A stretch of 64,000 bases of DNA from Limiplasma sp031549415 (GTDB taxonomy: Bacteria; Bacillota; Clostridia; Christensenellales; Aristaeellaceae). Where the stretch lies: positions 1 through 64,000 of the forward strand of contig JAVBPU010000007.1 in NCBI GenBank assembly GCA_031549415.1, given 5' to 3'. The stretch's first letter is position 1. Every line of letters begins with the position of its first letter. Shown piece by piece: positions 42,146-49,999 of the stretch. The position numbers were made by a program, and so were the translations under genes. The notes beneath the pieces are model-generated. The model saw only the letters and a list, made by a program, of their open reading frames with translations. It searched no databases and was not told the DNA's origin.

Positions 42146-43045
42146 TTGAACAAACCGAAGCCCGGGCTGATGGCCCGGAAAGAAAACCTGGCGGGGTATT
42201 TGTTTGCCGCACCGGGTATTTTGGGGTTGTTGATTTTTTCCCTGGGGCCGATTTTGGTCAGCGTGTATTACAGCTTTACCAAGGTCAGCGTGATCGACGA
42301 GCCCCGCTGGGTGGGGCTGGACAATTTCTATCGCATCTTCAAGGACCCCTCTTCTTTTTTTATGAAGAGCTTGGGCGTTACCTTGTTCTACGCACTTGTG
42401 AACGTGGCCCTGGTGATGTTGTTTTCCCTGGCGGTGGCCATGCTGTTAAACCGGAAGTTCAAGGGGAGGAACACCTTGCGGGCCATTTTCTTTTTGCCCT
42501 CCGTTCTTCCCACAGTCGCTACCACCACCCTGCTGATTTGGATGCTGGATTACCGGAGCGGTCTGGTGAACCAACTGCTGAACATGCTGAATATCGGCAG
42601 TGTGAACTGGCTGATGGATGAGCGGCTGGTGTTTGTGTCCCTGTTTGCCCTCAGCCTGTGGATGAGTGGCGGGAGCATCGTTGTGATGATCGCCACCTTA
42701 CAGGATGTGCCGGTTTCTCTTTTGGAGGCCACGGATGTGGATGGCGGCAACGCCTGGACGAAATTCCGTCACATCATGATCCCCAGCATTTCCCCGGTTC
42801 TTTTCTTTCAGACGGTGATGAGCCTGGTCAGTTCCCTGCAAATTTTTACCCAAAGCCTGATGCTGTCCAACAATGGAAGCCCCAACCGCATGACCTATTT
42901 TATCAATGTGATGATTTACGATGATGCCTTTAGCAAACTGCGCATGGGCATGGCCTCGGCGGAGGCCTGGGTGATGTTTGTGGTGGTGCTGGCGCTGACC
43001 GGCCTGCTGTTTGGGACCAAAAAGCTTTGGGTATACGAGGGGTGA
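42146..43045 (+). CDS. ABC sugar transporter permease, MalF/UgpA type
   Basis: The 299-residue inner-membrane protein has six helices and the binding-protein-dependent permease loop EAxxxDG as SLLEATDVDGGNAWTKFRHI. The first helix FAAPGILGLLIFSLGPILVS is typical of MalF/UgpA subunits. It forms the channel with the protein encoded next. GTG 42137 overlaps the GGAGG, so TTG 42146 with seven-base spacing is preferred. Confidence 0.93.
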   Translation: MNKPKPGLMARKENLAGYLFAAPGILGLLIFSLGPILVSVYYSFTKVSVIDEPRWVGLDNFYRIFKDPSSFFMKSLGVTLFYALVNVALVMLFSLAVAMLLNRKFKGRNTLRAIFFLPSVLPTVATTTLLIWMLDYRSGLVNQLLNMLNIGSVNWLMDERLVFVSLFALSLWMSGGSIVVMIATLQDVPVSLLEATDVDGGNAWTKFRHIMIPSISPVLFFQTVMSLVSSLQIFTQSLMLSNNGSPNRMTYFINVMIYDDAFSKLRMGMASAEAWVMFVVVLALTGLLFGTKKLWVYEG

Positions 43046-43050
43046 GCGCT

Positions 43051-43899
43051 GTGAAAAAAGAGTGGAGCCTGCAAAAGAAGAGATTGATTCATGCTTTGTT
43101 GATTGCCCTGGCGGCGCTGATGGGCCTTTTATTCTTATTCCCGCTGTATTGGATGCTGAAAAGCGCCTTCATTACCTCCAAGGAGCTCTATGCCAATCCC
43201 CCCACGTTTTTCCCAAGGGAATTCATCCGCTTCAACTATACCGAGGCGCTAACCACCGTGCCCTTCTGGCCCCAGCTAAAAAACTCGGTTTTGCTGGCAG
43301 CGCTGAATGTGCTGGGCACCACCCTTACCTCCAGCCTGGTATCCTATGCCTTTGCCAGGCTGAACTTCAAGCTGAAAAACCTGTGGTTCGCGCTGATTAT
43401 CGGCACCATGATGCTGCCTAGCGCTGTCACGATGATCCCCCAGTATTTGATGTGGCACAAGCTGGGCGCACTGGGCACCTTTGTTCCCTTGGTTTTGCCC
43501 GCTTGGTTTGGCGGTGGGGCATACTTCATTTTTCTGCTGCGGCAGTTCTTCCAAACGATACCCCGGGAGCTGGATGAGGCGGCGAAGATTGACGGCGCGG
43601 GATACCTGCGGGTGTTTTCCAAGATCATGCTGCCGCTGATGAAGCCCGCGCTGATTGTGGTGATGCTGTTCAGCTTCATCAATTCCTGGAATGAGTTTTT
43701 TCATTCCGTGATTTACCTGACCAAGCCCGCCATGCATACGCTTACCCTGGGGCTGTACAAGTTCAAGGGTGTATACCAGTCCAACTATGGCGCCATCATG
43801 GCCCTTTCCACCATTGTGATGTTGCCCACCTTCGTGTTTTTTCTGGTGGGGAACCGATACTTTGTGGAGGGAATCGCCCTGACGGGAATTAAAGGGTAG
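43051..43899 (+). CDS. ABC sugar transporter permease, MalG/UgpE type
   Basis: The 282-residue partner permease has FPLYWMLKSAFITSKEL at the start and the EAA loop IPRELDEAAKIDGAGYLRVF, the MalG-type form, ending with ALTGIKG. It starts with GTG five bases after the MalF-type gene stop, with GAGGGG upstream. It carries six helices. It pairs with the MalF-type subunit; the missing ATPase is presumably encoded elsewhere. Confidence 0.94.
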   Translation: MKKEWSLQKKRLIHALLIALAALMGLLFLFPLYWMLKSAFITSKELYANPPTFFPREFIRFNYTEALTTVPFWPQLKNSVLLAALNVLGTTLTSSLVSYAFARLNFKLKNLWFALIIGTMMLPSAVTMIPQYLMWHKLGALGTFVPLVLPAWFGGGAYFIFLLRQFFQTIPRELDEAAKIDGAGYLRVFSKIMLPLMKPALIVVMLFSFINSWNEFFHSVIYLTKPAMHTLTLGLYKFKGVYQSNYGAIMALSTIVMLPTFVFFLVGNRYFVEGIALTGIKG

Positions 43900-43940
43900 G
43901 CCGCCCGGCCAAAGTATATAGCAAGGAGTCATAGCAAGAC

Positions 43941-46082
43941 ATGCAAGATAAGGCAAGGATAGAAGGATTTGTGCTGCCAAAGGGCGGGGTCGGTTTGCGG
44001 CTCACGATAGGCGGTGCGGTCTATGAAGCGCCTGCGCCCATTGTGCTGGAGATCAAAAAAGGCCCCTTTCCTGTGCAGGGGGAAAAGCCCGAAGAATATC
44101 GTCTGGCGTATGACAGCTTTCAGGCAGGGGCGGAGGGGTATATAGGCCTTTGCCGTGCCACCACCCGGGACGGCAGTGTCCTGGCGGTTCGGGATATCAT
44201 CTTGTCTATGCCTTGCCATGAGGTTGCAGGCGCTTTCCGCCTCTTCCGGCAGGTGGAGGTGGAGCATTCCTCCGGCCAGGAGGAGGGCTTTGCCACCCGT
44301 TTTGAACTCCTGGAAAAGGACGGCCCCCGGGACCCGGCGGCTTATGACATATTTGTGCCCGGCATTTGGTATGGACAGAACAGGCAGGTGGTCGGCACCG
44401 CTTATGCCGCGAATCTTACAGAGGATTTCTTTTTGTTCCGGGCCACCCGCATGGCCTTGCCCTATGTGCAGCAATACAACCCCACGACAAAGGCATGGGT
44501 TTCCCTTTGCCATGAAGGCCCACAGCCAAGCACTGCCTTGGCGGAAACCAGCGCGGAATGGCTGGTGGGCGAGGGCTTTCAGTACCCCAGCCTTGGGGTG
44601 GTAAAAAATGGAGGCCGCCTGGCGTTGGCTTATCAATACCCCGGCAGTGAGGGGGAAAGGAACTATATTGAACCGGCGAAGCAATGGGCGCGCCGTAGTC
44701 ATCCTCTGTATAAAGGGGTACGGCACCAATACCAAATGTTGATTCGCGCCGGGTTTGCTCCGGACTGCCGCGTTGCCTTGAAAGATGGTTGGCGCTCCGT
44801 CTATGCCAGGTTCGCCCCACCTCTTCACCCTGCGGATTTGGCTGCGGTATATGAGTCGGGGGTGGAAGTGCTGGACGCCTATTGCCAGGAGTATAACGGC
44901 GCCACGGGGCTTCCCTTCTGGGCCACTGTGCCCCAGGGAATGGTATGTGACATCAGCTTTCAGATGGGCTTTGTGGGGCAGCAACCTCAATGCGCCCTGC
45001 ATCTGATGCGCCATGGCCTGGCAACAGAAAACCAAACCATGGTGGAAAAGGGCTGCCGGGTCATTGAGTTTTGGGTGCGGGAGGCCGCCAAAGACAGTGT
45101 GTTGCCCAAGGTATGGTACGATGTTTTCCCCCCGGCTTTTCGTAAGGATTACCCAACTTACACCCGCACTCTGGCGGACGGGTTGGAGGGGATTCTGGCA
45201 GCGTGGAACCTGATGCGGCGCCAGGGTCAGGAGCGGCCCGCGTGGCTGGCCTTTTGTCTGCGGTATGGGGATTGGCTCTGCTCGAACCAGAATGAGGACG
45301 GCAGTTGGTACCGCGCTTACACCTGGCAGGGGGAACCCACCCATACGGGAAAGTACAATACCTCCAACCCCGTGCGCTTTTTGGTGAATCTGTATTGGGC
45401 CACAGGCGAACAGGCGTATTTGCAGGCAGCCCAAAAGGCGGGGGAGTATTGTTACGAACAGTTTTATTTTCCTCTGCAATACATAGGGGGCACTGCGGAT
45501 AATGACAACACGGTGGACAAGGAAGCGGGCATGTTGGCTCTTTACGCCTTTGTCTCCCTGTATGAAGCGGATGCCTCGGAAAAATGGCTTCAGGCGGCCT
45601 GTGGAGCCGCGGATTTCTGCGCCACCTGGACTTATGCCTGGGCCTACCCGGTGCTGCCCAAAAAAGGAAATTGCGTTTTTGGCACGGCTGATATCACGGG
45701 CCTCAGTTTGATTTCCACAGGGCATTCTCATGCTGATGTGATGATGGCCTACTGCCCCTTTGATTTTTACCGGCTGTATGAGTTGACAGACGATACGTTT
45801 TACAAGGATTTTGCTCTGTTTCTTCTGCACAATACGAAGCAGACCATGGACTGGAGCGGGACCCGGGGCTATGCCTACCGGGGCATTCTGGAGGAAAGCG
45901 GCGAGGTGGCACTGCAATATCACAATGGGCTGGGGCGCTGGTTGCCCTGGTGCACCATCGCCCAGATCGAGCCATTGATGCGCTTTGAGGAATGGTACGG
46001 TGAGATGGATATCCGGCGGCTGGAGGAGGATAAAGGCCTGGGGAAAGGGAGAATCAGGGGGTCCTCCTGGCTGCGAGTGTAA
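43941..46082 (+). CDS. Putative cytoplasmic six-hairpin (alpha/alpha)6 glycoside hydrolase, family not assigned
   Basis: The 713-residue protein has no signal peptide. Residues 1-290 are beta-rich. The C-terminal 400 residues show alternating helix pairs as in six-hairpin glycosidases, with NEDGSWYRAYTWQGEPTHTG, YNTSNPVRFLVNLYWATGEQ, GGTADNDNTVDKEAGMLALY and TGHSHADVMMAYCPFDFYRL. Asp/Glu residues in NEDGSWYR and DNDNTVDKEAG could be catalytic, but I cannot match a known GH family. As the last gene behind an importer, it probably degrades the imported sugar inside the cell. AAGGAG lies twelve bases before the ATG. A terminator follows. Confidence 0.65.
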   Translation: MQDKARIEGFVLPKGGVGLRLTIGGAVYEAPAPIVLEIKKGPFPVQGEKPEEYRLAYDSFQAGAEGYIGLCRATTRDGSVLAVRDIILSMPCHEVAGAFRLFRQVEVEHSSGQEEGFATRFELLEKDGPRDPAAYDIFVPGIWYGQNRQVVGTAYAANLTEDFFLFRATRMALPYVQQYNPTTKAWVSLCHEGPQPSTALAETSAEWLVGEGFQYPSLGVVKNGGRLALAYQYPGSEGERNYIEPAKQWARRSHPLYKGVRHQYQMLIRAGFAPDCRVALKDGWRSVYARFAPPLHPADLAAVYESGVEVLDAYCQEYNGATGLPFWATVPQGMVCDISFQMGFVGQQPQCALHLMRHGLATENQTMVEKGCRVIEFWVREAAKDSVLPKVWYDVFPPAFRKDYPTYTRTLADGLEGILAAWNLMRRQGQERPAWLAFCLRYGDWLCSNQNEDGSWYRAYTWQGEPTHTGKYNTSNPVRFLVNLYWATGEQAYLQAAQKAGEYCYEQFYFPLQYIGGTADNDNTVDKEAGMLALYAFVSLYEADASEKWLQAACGAADFCATWTYAWAYPVLPKKGNCVFGTADITGLSLISTGHSHADVMMAYCPFDFYRLYELTDDTFYKDFALFLLHNTKQTMDWSGTRGYAYRGILEESGEVALQYHNGLGRWLPWCTIAQIEPLMRFEEWYGEMDIRRLEEDKGLGKGRIRGSSWLRV

Positions 46083-46098
46083 TATTGTGCTCCACTCA

Positions 46099-46126
46099 AA
46101 AACACGGCAACTGTGCGGTTTTTTTG
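46099..46126 (+). terminator. Terminator of the sugar operon
   Basis: Short stem CACGG-CAA-CTGTG (46103-46115), then CGG and a run of seven to eight T. Confidence 0.65.
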
Positions 46127-46195
46127 TCTGCGCCTGCATTGCCGTCGTGCTTCGCGCTGCCACCCGTCCATGCGGTTGGCGTGGACCCTTGCCCC

Positions 46196-46214
46196 ACGGT
46201 CACCGCATTTCCTT
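46196..46214 (+). repeat. Single copy of the 19-base ACGGTCACCGCATTTACTT element
   Basis: 18 of 19 bases match the inverted-repeat arms at 50000-50018 and 50269-50287. It is followed by a T run as at the first arm. Confidence 0.7.
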
Positions 46215-46277
46215 TTTTTCGTTGAGTCATTGTAGCAAAATATCTTGTTCTATGCTCATAAACCCCACTTAACAGCC

Positions 46278-46319
46278 ACCAAACGGTGGCTCATTGGATA
46301 CATTGTGGTACCGTTTGGT
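46278..46319. promoter_or_regulatory. Paired operators of the XRE regulator
   Basis: ACCAAACGGT (46278-46287) and its exact reverse complement ACCGTTTGGT (46310-46319) have centres 32 bases apart, three helical turns. They lie just upstream of the regulator start. Confidence 0.65.
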
Positions 46320-46342
46320 AACATTGTCAAGAGGTGTGGGCA

Positions 46343-46570
46343 ATGTTTTTTAGACGGTTAAAAGACACACGGGTGGACCATGATAAGACGCAGAAGGACA
46401 TTGCCGAGTTGCTGCAATATAACCGACGGGTGTATAGCCGCTATGAAAGTGGCGTGCGCACGATTCCCATTGAATTGCTCATAAAGCTGGCAGACCTTTA
46501 CGAAACCAGTATTGACTATTTGGTGGGAAGAACCGACGAACCTAAGCCCTACTCCAAAGCAAAAAAATAA
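46343..46570 (+). CDS. XRE-family helix-turn-helix regulator, 75 residues
   Basis: The small protein is a single Cro/C1-type HTH domain: RLKDTRVDHDKTQKDIAELL, then RRVYSRYESGVRTIPIELLI and KLADLYETSIDYLVGRTDEP. The length and ending are typical of Clostridial phage or mobile-element style repressors that bind as dimers. ATG 46343 with GAGGTG upstream is preferred to GTG 46334. No partner gene lies in the same direction; the paired operators upstream suggest autoregulation. Confidence 0.9.
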   Translation: MFFRRLKDTRVDHDKTQKDIAELLQYNRRVYSRYESGVRTIPIELLIKLADLYETSIDYLVGRTDEPKPYSKAKK

Positions 46571-46606
46571 CCCGCCTTCCTATTTTCAAGGAGGTGGGTC
46601 ATTTTG
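46568..46606 (+). terminator. Hairpin after the XRE gene
   Basis: ACCCGCCTT pairs imperfectly with AAGGAGGTGGGT; the following CATTTTGTT is only weakly T-rich. Confidence 0.5.
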
Positions 46607-46700
46607 TTATGCACAAAACCGATTGTACATCATTCATGGTGATGCGGATCCAGGAGCGTAGCCAATGCGGCCCAGCATCATGCTGGTTTTATTTCTGTTT

Positions 46701-46775
46701 CCCTTCACCCCGTGAAACGGGGCGAAAAGGGGTCCAGGGACGAAGTCCCTGGTGGGGGCCGGGGGCGAAGCCCCG
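46701..46775 (+). repeat. Dispersed twin-hairpin repeat, copy B
   Basis: Begins CCCTTCACCCCG with a small hairpin, then CCAGGGACGAAGTCCCTGG and CCGGGGGCGAAGCCCCGG. This is the clearest copy; A is its inverted relative and C a diverged one. The rest of 46607-46700 shows no gene. Confidence 0.8.
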
Positions 46776-46854
46776 GAAACCCCCGTCACCCCAGAAAACT
46801 CCCGTCGTTCCCGGAAACTCCCGTCGTCCCCGGAACCCCCGTCCCGTCATCCCC
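46775..46854 (+). repeat. 19-base tandem repeat (three units plus partial)
   Basis: Units GGAAACCCCCGTCACCCCA, GAAAACTCCCGTCGTTCCC and GGAAACTCCCGTCGTCCCC, then a partial fourth. The array runs directly from repeat copy B into the stop codon of the oxidoreductase gamma gene. Confidence 0.85.
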
Positions 46855-47386
46855 GTACCGTAGCCCGGCCCAGGGCCAGGGCTTGCTCGTTGATGGCCAG
46901 TAAATCGGCCTTTTCAGCGCCCAGGAAATCCTTGAGGGTCGCAGTGAGGGCCTCGTCGCCCACCACCTGGGTAGCTGCCTGGGCCGCGCCCAGCATCACC
47001 ATGTTGGCCACCCGGCTGTTTTGCAGGGTTTCGGCAATTTCGTTGCAGGGAACGGCGATGGCCTTGATGTCCTGGCGCAGCTCCACCCCGTCAATGAGGG
47101 AAGCGTTGTACAGCAAAGTACCGCCCGCCGCCATGGCAGGCATGAACTTGGTGAGGCTGGGCTTGTTCATGGCCACCAGCACCGGGGGCTCGTTCACCAA
47201 GGGGCTGCCAATTTGCTCATCGCTGACCACCACGGCGCAGTTGGCCTCGCCGCCGCGCATTTCCGGGCCGTAGCTGGGCATCCAGCTCACCTCATGGCCT
47301 TCCAGCATGGCGGCCTTGGCAATGAGGGTGCCGATGAGCAGCACGCCCTGGCCGCCAAAACCGGCGATCAAAAACTGCTTTTCCAT
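46847..47386 (-). CDS. 2-oxoacid:ferredoxin oxidoreductase, gamma subunit
   Basis: The 179-residue protein has the gamma-domain start FLIAGFGGQGVLLIGTLIAK and the block MPSYGPEMRGGEANC, standard for KOR/VOR-type enzymes. It completes the four-subunit complex encoded by 49832-46847 (ferredoxin delta, alpha, beta, gamma), which oxidises a branched-chain or other 2-oxoacid to acyl-CoA and CO2 and reduces ferredoxin. Its ATG overlaps the stop of the beta gene (TAATG), with GGAGGGG upstream. The stop lies within a tandem repeat. Confidence 0.93.
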   Translation of the reverse strand: MEKQFLIAGFGGQGVLLIGTLIAKAAMLEGHEVSWMPSYGPEMRGGEANCAVVVSDEQIGSPLVNEPPVLVAMNKPSLTKFMPAMAAGGTLLYNASLIDGVELRQDIKAIAVPCNEIAETLQNSRVANMVMLGAAQAATQVVGDEALTATLKDFLGAEKADLLAINEQALALGRATVRG

Positions 47387-48135
47387 TACGCTTCCCCTCC
47401 TGTCACGTCCTTGTATACGCCCAGGGGATAGAGGGGCATCATGTCGCTTTGCAGCCATTGGAGGGATTCCTGGGCGGTCTTGCCCCAGTTGGTGGGGCAG
47501 GTGGACAGGACCTCCACCAAAGTAAAGCCCTTGCCCTCCATTTGGTACTGAAAGGCTTTTTTGATGGCGGCTTTGGCCTTTTTAATGGCAGGCACGTTGT
47601 GTACGCTGACCCGCTCAATGTAGGCAGGGCCGGAGAGGGTGGCCAGCATTTCGCTGACCTTCACCGGATAGCCGCAATGGCTCACGTCCCGGCCATAGGG
47701 GCTGGTGGTGGTGACCTGGTTTGGCAAAGTGGTGGGGGCCATTTGGCCTCCGGTCATGCCATAGATGGCGTTGTTGACAAAGATGGTGGTGATCTTCTCG
47801 CCCCGGGTGGCGGCATGAACGATCTCTGCGGTGCCGATGCTGGCCAGGTCGCCGTCGCCCTGGTAGGTGAAAACCGCCTTGTCCGGGTGCACCCGCTTGA
47901 TGCCCGTGGCCACAGCGGGGGCGCGTCCATGGGCGGCCTCCATCATGTCGCAATTAAAGTAGTCATAGGCAAAGACCGCGCAGCCCACCGGGGCCACGCC
48001 AATGGCATTTTGCCCAATGCCAAGCTCTTCCAGGGCTTCCGCCACCAGCCGGTGGATGATGCCGTGGGTGCAGCCTGGGCAGTAGTGAAAAGGCTTCTCG
48101 GTGAGCATTTTGGTCTTTTGAAACACAACCGCCAT
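47386..48135 (-). CDS. 2-oxoacid:ferredoxin oxidoreductase, beta subunit (TPP-binding)
   Basis: The 249-residue subunit carries FHYCPGCTHGIIHRL (Cys pair near the TPP/Fe-S region), the TPP motif as YQGDGDLASIGTAE and later VNNAIYGMTGGQMAPTT, the N-x-x-Y-G-M-T-G-G-Q signature of 2-oxoacid:ferredoxin oxidoreductase beta chains. The ATG overlaps the alpha stop (TAATG), with GGAGGTGA before it. Whether the substrate is 2-oxoisovalerate, 2-oxoglutarate or another 2-oxoacid is not decided by sequence alone. Confidence 0.95.
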   Translation of the reverse strand: MAVVFQKTKMLTEKPFHYCPGCTHGIIHRLVAEALEELGIGQNAIGVAPVGCAVFAYDYFNCDMMEAAHGRAPAVATGIKRVHPDKAVFTYQGDGDLASIGTAEIVHAATRGEKITTIFVNNAIYGMTGGQMAPTTLPNQVTTTSPYGRDVSHCGYPVKVSEMLATLSGPAYIERVSVHNVPAIKKAKAAIKKAFQYQMEGKGFTLVEVLSTCPTNWGKTAQESLQWLQSDMMPLYPLGVYKDVTGGEA

Positions 48136-48506
48136 TATGCGTCACCTCCTTGGGGAGACTGGGCATCGTCGTCATTGCTTTCCGCGGGAGCGGAGGGCTC
48201 CTGGGCCGGTTCTCCTGCCTCTGCGGCCTGTTGGGCTTCGATCTCCGACAGGTCCTTTTGCAAAGTGTTCAACGCGTTGCCCAGCAGGCTGGCCAGGCCG
48301 CTGGCGCCCTTTAGCAGGCCATCCTTGGCCTTGGTGGCGGCGGACAGGGCCCCTTGCTTCAGCTGCTCCAGCTTCTGCTGGGTCTCGGGGCTGTTTAGCT
48401 TTTCTTCCAACTGCTCGCCTGCGGCGCTGATCTTATCGCCTACGGCGTCCATGGTCTTGTCCAACTGGTCGGCCAGGCCGTCCAACTGCTTTTCAAAATC
48501 ATCCAT
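48135..48506 (-). CDS. Possible nested product: 123-residue coiled-coil protein from an internal start
   Basis: In frame with the alpha gene, ATG 48506 (MDDFEKQLDGLADQLDKTMD) follows the strong ribosome site GGAGGTGAA at ten-base spacing, stronger than that of the alpha gene itself. The product would be a helical, amphipathic protein (residues 1-95) with an acidic Pro-rich tail. It may represent a formerly separate small gene fused to the alpha gene, or a true second product. No family recognised. Confidence 0.5.
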   Translation of the reverse strand: MDDFEKQLDGLADQLDKTMDAVGDKISAAGEQLEEKLNSPETQQKLEQLKQGALSAATKAKDGLLKGASGLASLLGNALNTLQKDLSEIEAQQAAEAGEPAQEPSAPAESNDDDAQSPQGGDA

Positions 48507-49589
48507 TTTTTGTTCACCTCCTCCGGTGAGGGTTACGATTTGCTGTACCACTTCCGCCACGGTGGGCACCATGCCCCCGGTACGGCCATAAAAATGTACG
48601 GGCTTGACGCCGTTCACCGCCAGGCGCACATCGTCCACCATTTGCCCCAGGCTCATCTCCACGCACAGGTATTGCTTGGCGGTGGAAAGGGTCTTTTGCA
48701 GCGCGGCGGTGGGGAAGGGCCACAGGGTGATGGGCCGGAGCAGGCCCACTTTCAGGCCCATTTCCCGGCACTTGCGCATGGCGCTGCGGGCAATGCGGCT
48801 GGTGGTGCCATAGGCCACCAGCACCAGCTCGGCGTCTGCCAGGTTCTCTTCCTGCCAGCGGCATTCGTTGGCGGTGATGGCGTCATACTTGGCTTGCAGC
48901 TTCAGGTTGTGCTTTTCCAGCACCGTAGGATCAATGTACAGGCTGTTGATCACCGCCCGGGGAGCGGCTTCGCTGGGGACGTGGCCGGTGGCCGCCCAGG
49001 CCTCCTTAGAAGGTAGGTCCGCTGCGGGCTGGTAGTTCTGGGCCGCATCCATGTCCACCGGCTCCATCATTTGGCCAATGAGGCCGTCGCCTGTCACCAG
49101 CACGGGGTTGCGGTACCGGTCCGCGATGTCAAAAGCCTCCTGGGTAAGGGTCACGGCTTCCTGCACGGAGCTGGGGGCCAGCACGCACATGCGGTAGTCC
49201 CCGTGGCCGCCGCCCCGGGTGGATTGGAAGTAGTCACTCTGGGCAGGCTGGATGCCGCCCAGGCCGGGACCGCCGCGCACGATGTTCACAATCACGCAGG
49301 GCAGTTCCGCGCCAACAATATAGCTGATGCCCTCCTGCTTGAGGCTGATCCCCGGCGAGGAGGAGCTGGTCATTACCCGCGCCCCTGCCCCTGCGGCGCC
49401 ATAAACCATGTTGATGGCGGCGACTTCGCTTTCCGCCTGCAAGAAACAGCCGTCCACCTGGGGCATGCGCTTGCTCATATACTCTGGAATCTGGTTTTGG
49501 GGCGTGATGGGGTAGCCGAAGAAATAACGGCATCCAGCCAGGATGGCGGCCTCGGCAATGGCCTCATTTCCCTTCATTAGCTTTTTCAT
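48135..49589 (-). CDS. 2-oxoacid:ferredoxin oxidoreductase, alpha subunit with helical C-terminal extension
   Basis: Residues 1-355 are a complete alpha subunit: GNEAIAEAAILAGCRYFFGY, PITPQNQIPEYM, SSSSPGISLKQEG, VNIVRGGPGLGGIQ and PVHFYGRTGGMVPT. About 350 residues is the usual length. Here the frame continues for a further 123-125 residues of Lys/Glu/Gln-rich heptad-like helix and an acidic Pro tail, not known to me in this family. At the junction lies GGAGGTGAA followed ten bases later by an in-frame ATG at 48506, so the extension could also be made as a separate 123-residue protein. The upstream start ATG 49589 has only a weak AAGGG site. Confidence 0.92.
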   Translation of the reverse strand: MKKLMKGNEAIAEAAILAGCRYFFGYPITPQNQIPEYMSKRMPQVDGCFLQAESEVAAINMVYGAAGAGARVMTSSSSPGISLKQEGISYIVGAELPCVIVNIVRGGPGLGGIQPAQSDYFQSTRGGGHGDYRMCVLAPSSVQEAVTLTQEAFDIADRYRNPVLVTGDGLIGQMMEPVDMDAAQNYQPAADLPSKEAWAATGHVPSEAAPRAVINSLYIDPTVLEKHNLKLQAKYDAITANECRWQEENLADAELVLVAYGTTSRIARSAMRKCREMGLKVGLLRPITLWPFPTAALQKTLSTAKQYLCVEMSLGQMVDDVRLAVNGVKPVHFYGRTGGMVPTVAEVVQQIVTLTGGGEQKMDDFEKQLDGLADQLDKTMDAVGDKISAAGEQLEEKLNSPETQQKLEQLKQGALSAATKAKDGLLKGASGLASLLGNALNTLQKDLSEIEAQQAAEAGEPAQEPSAPAESNDDDAQSPQGGDA

Positions 49590-49625
49590 AGCTGGTTCAT
49601 TCCCTTCTTCATGGCGTGGCAATGA

Positions 49626-49832
49626 TTATTTTTCCACGGTGATGGCCGCATCCGGGCACATGGTGGCGCAAAACGCACAGCCGATGCAGGCCTCCTGGTC
49701 CACGCACTGGGCGGGATGGTAGCCTTTTTTGTTCAGCTTGTCCTTGGATAGCTCCATAATGTTCTTAGGGCATACGTCCTTGCACAAGGCACAGCCCTTG
49801 CACACATCTTCGTTGACGGTCACAAATGCCAT
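49626..49832 (-). CDS. 2-oxoacid:ferredoxin oxidoreductase, ferredoxin-like delta subunit
   Basis: The 68-residue protein has two 4Fe-4S binding motifs, CKGCALCKDVCP and CIGCAFCATMCP, and so transfers electrons from the TPP subunits to free ferredoxin. ATG 49832 is preceded by GGAGG at normal spacing; an in-frame start at 49880 lacks one. It is the first gene of the operon, with a strong promoter 60 bases upstream, and the alpha gene starts 36 bases after its stop. Confidence 0.95.
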   Translation of the reverse strand: MAFVTVNEDVCKGCALCKDVCPKNIMELSKDKLNKKGYHPAQCVDQEACIGCAFCATMCPDAAITVEK

Positions 49833-49893
49833 TCTTTGGCCTCCTTTGCTGCCGCGCCGGGGGTAAAAACCTTTAAGCATACGGATTCTTTTT

Positions 49894-49921
49894 ATTATAC
49901 TAGATGGGGGTGCGATGTCAA
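49894..49921 (-). promoter_or_regulatory. Promoter of the oxidoreductase operon
   Basis: Minus-strand perfect TTGACA (49916-49921), 16-base spacer, perfect TATAAT (49894-49899). Confidence 0.9.
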
Positions 49922-49999
49922 GATACAGGGTGAGGATGGCCAGAATTTCTTCCTCTGATGATTCATGAAGGATTTACATTTGGAGGAGGCGTTTTCGCC

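Noticed and set aside
43929..46163. 744-codon reading frame on the minus strand
   Set aside because: It is antisense to the glycosidase gene, has no start with a ribosome site and reads as GC-driven low-complexity sequence rich in His, Gln and Gly.
46775..46854. Possible CRISPR array
   Set aside because: The 19-base units are contiguous, without spacers, and no cas genes are present.
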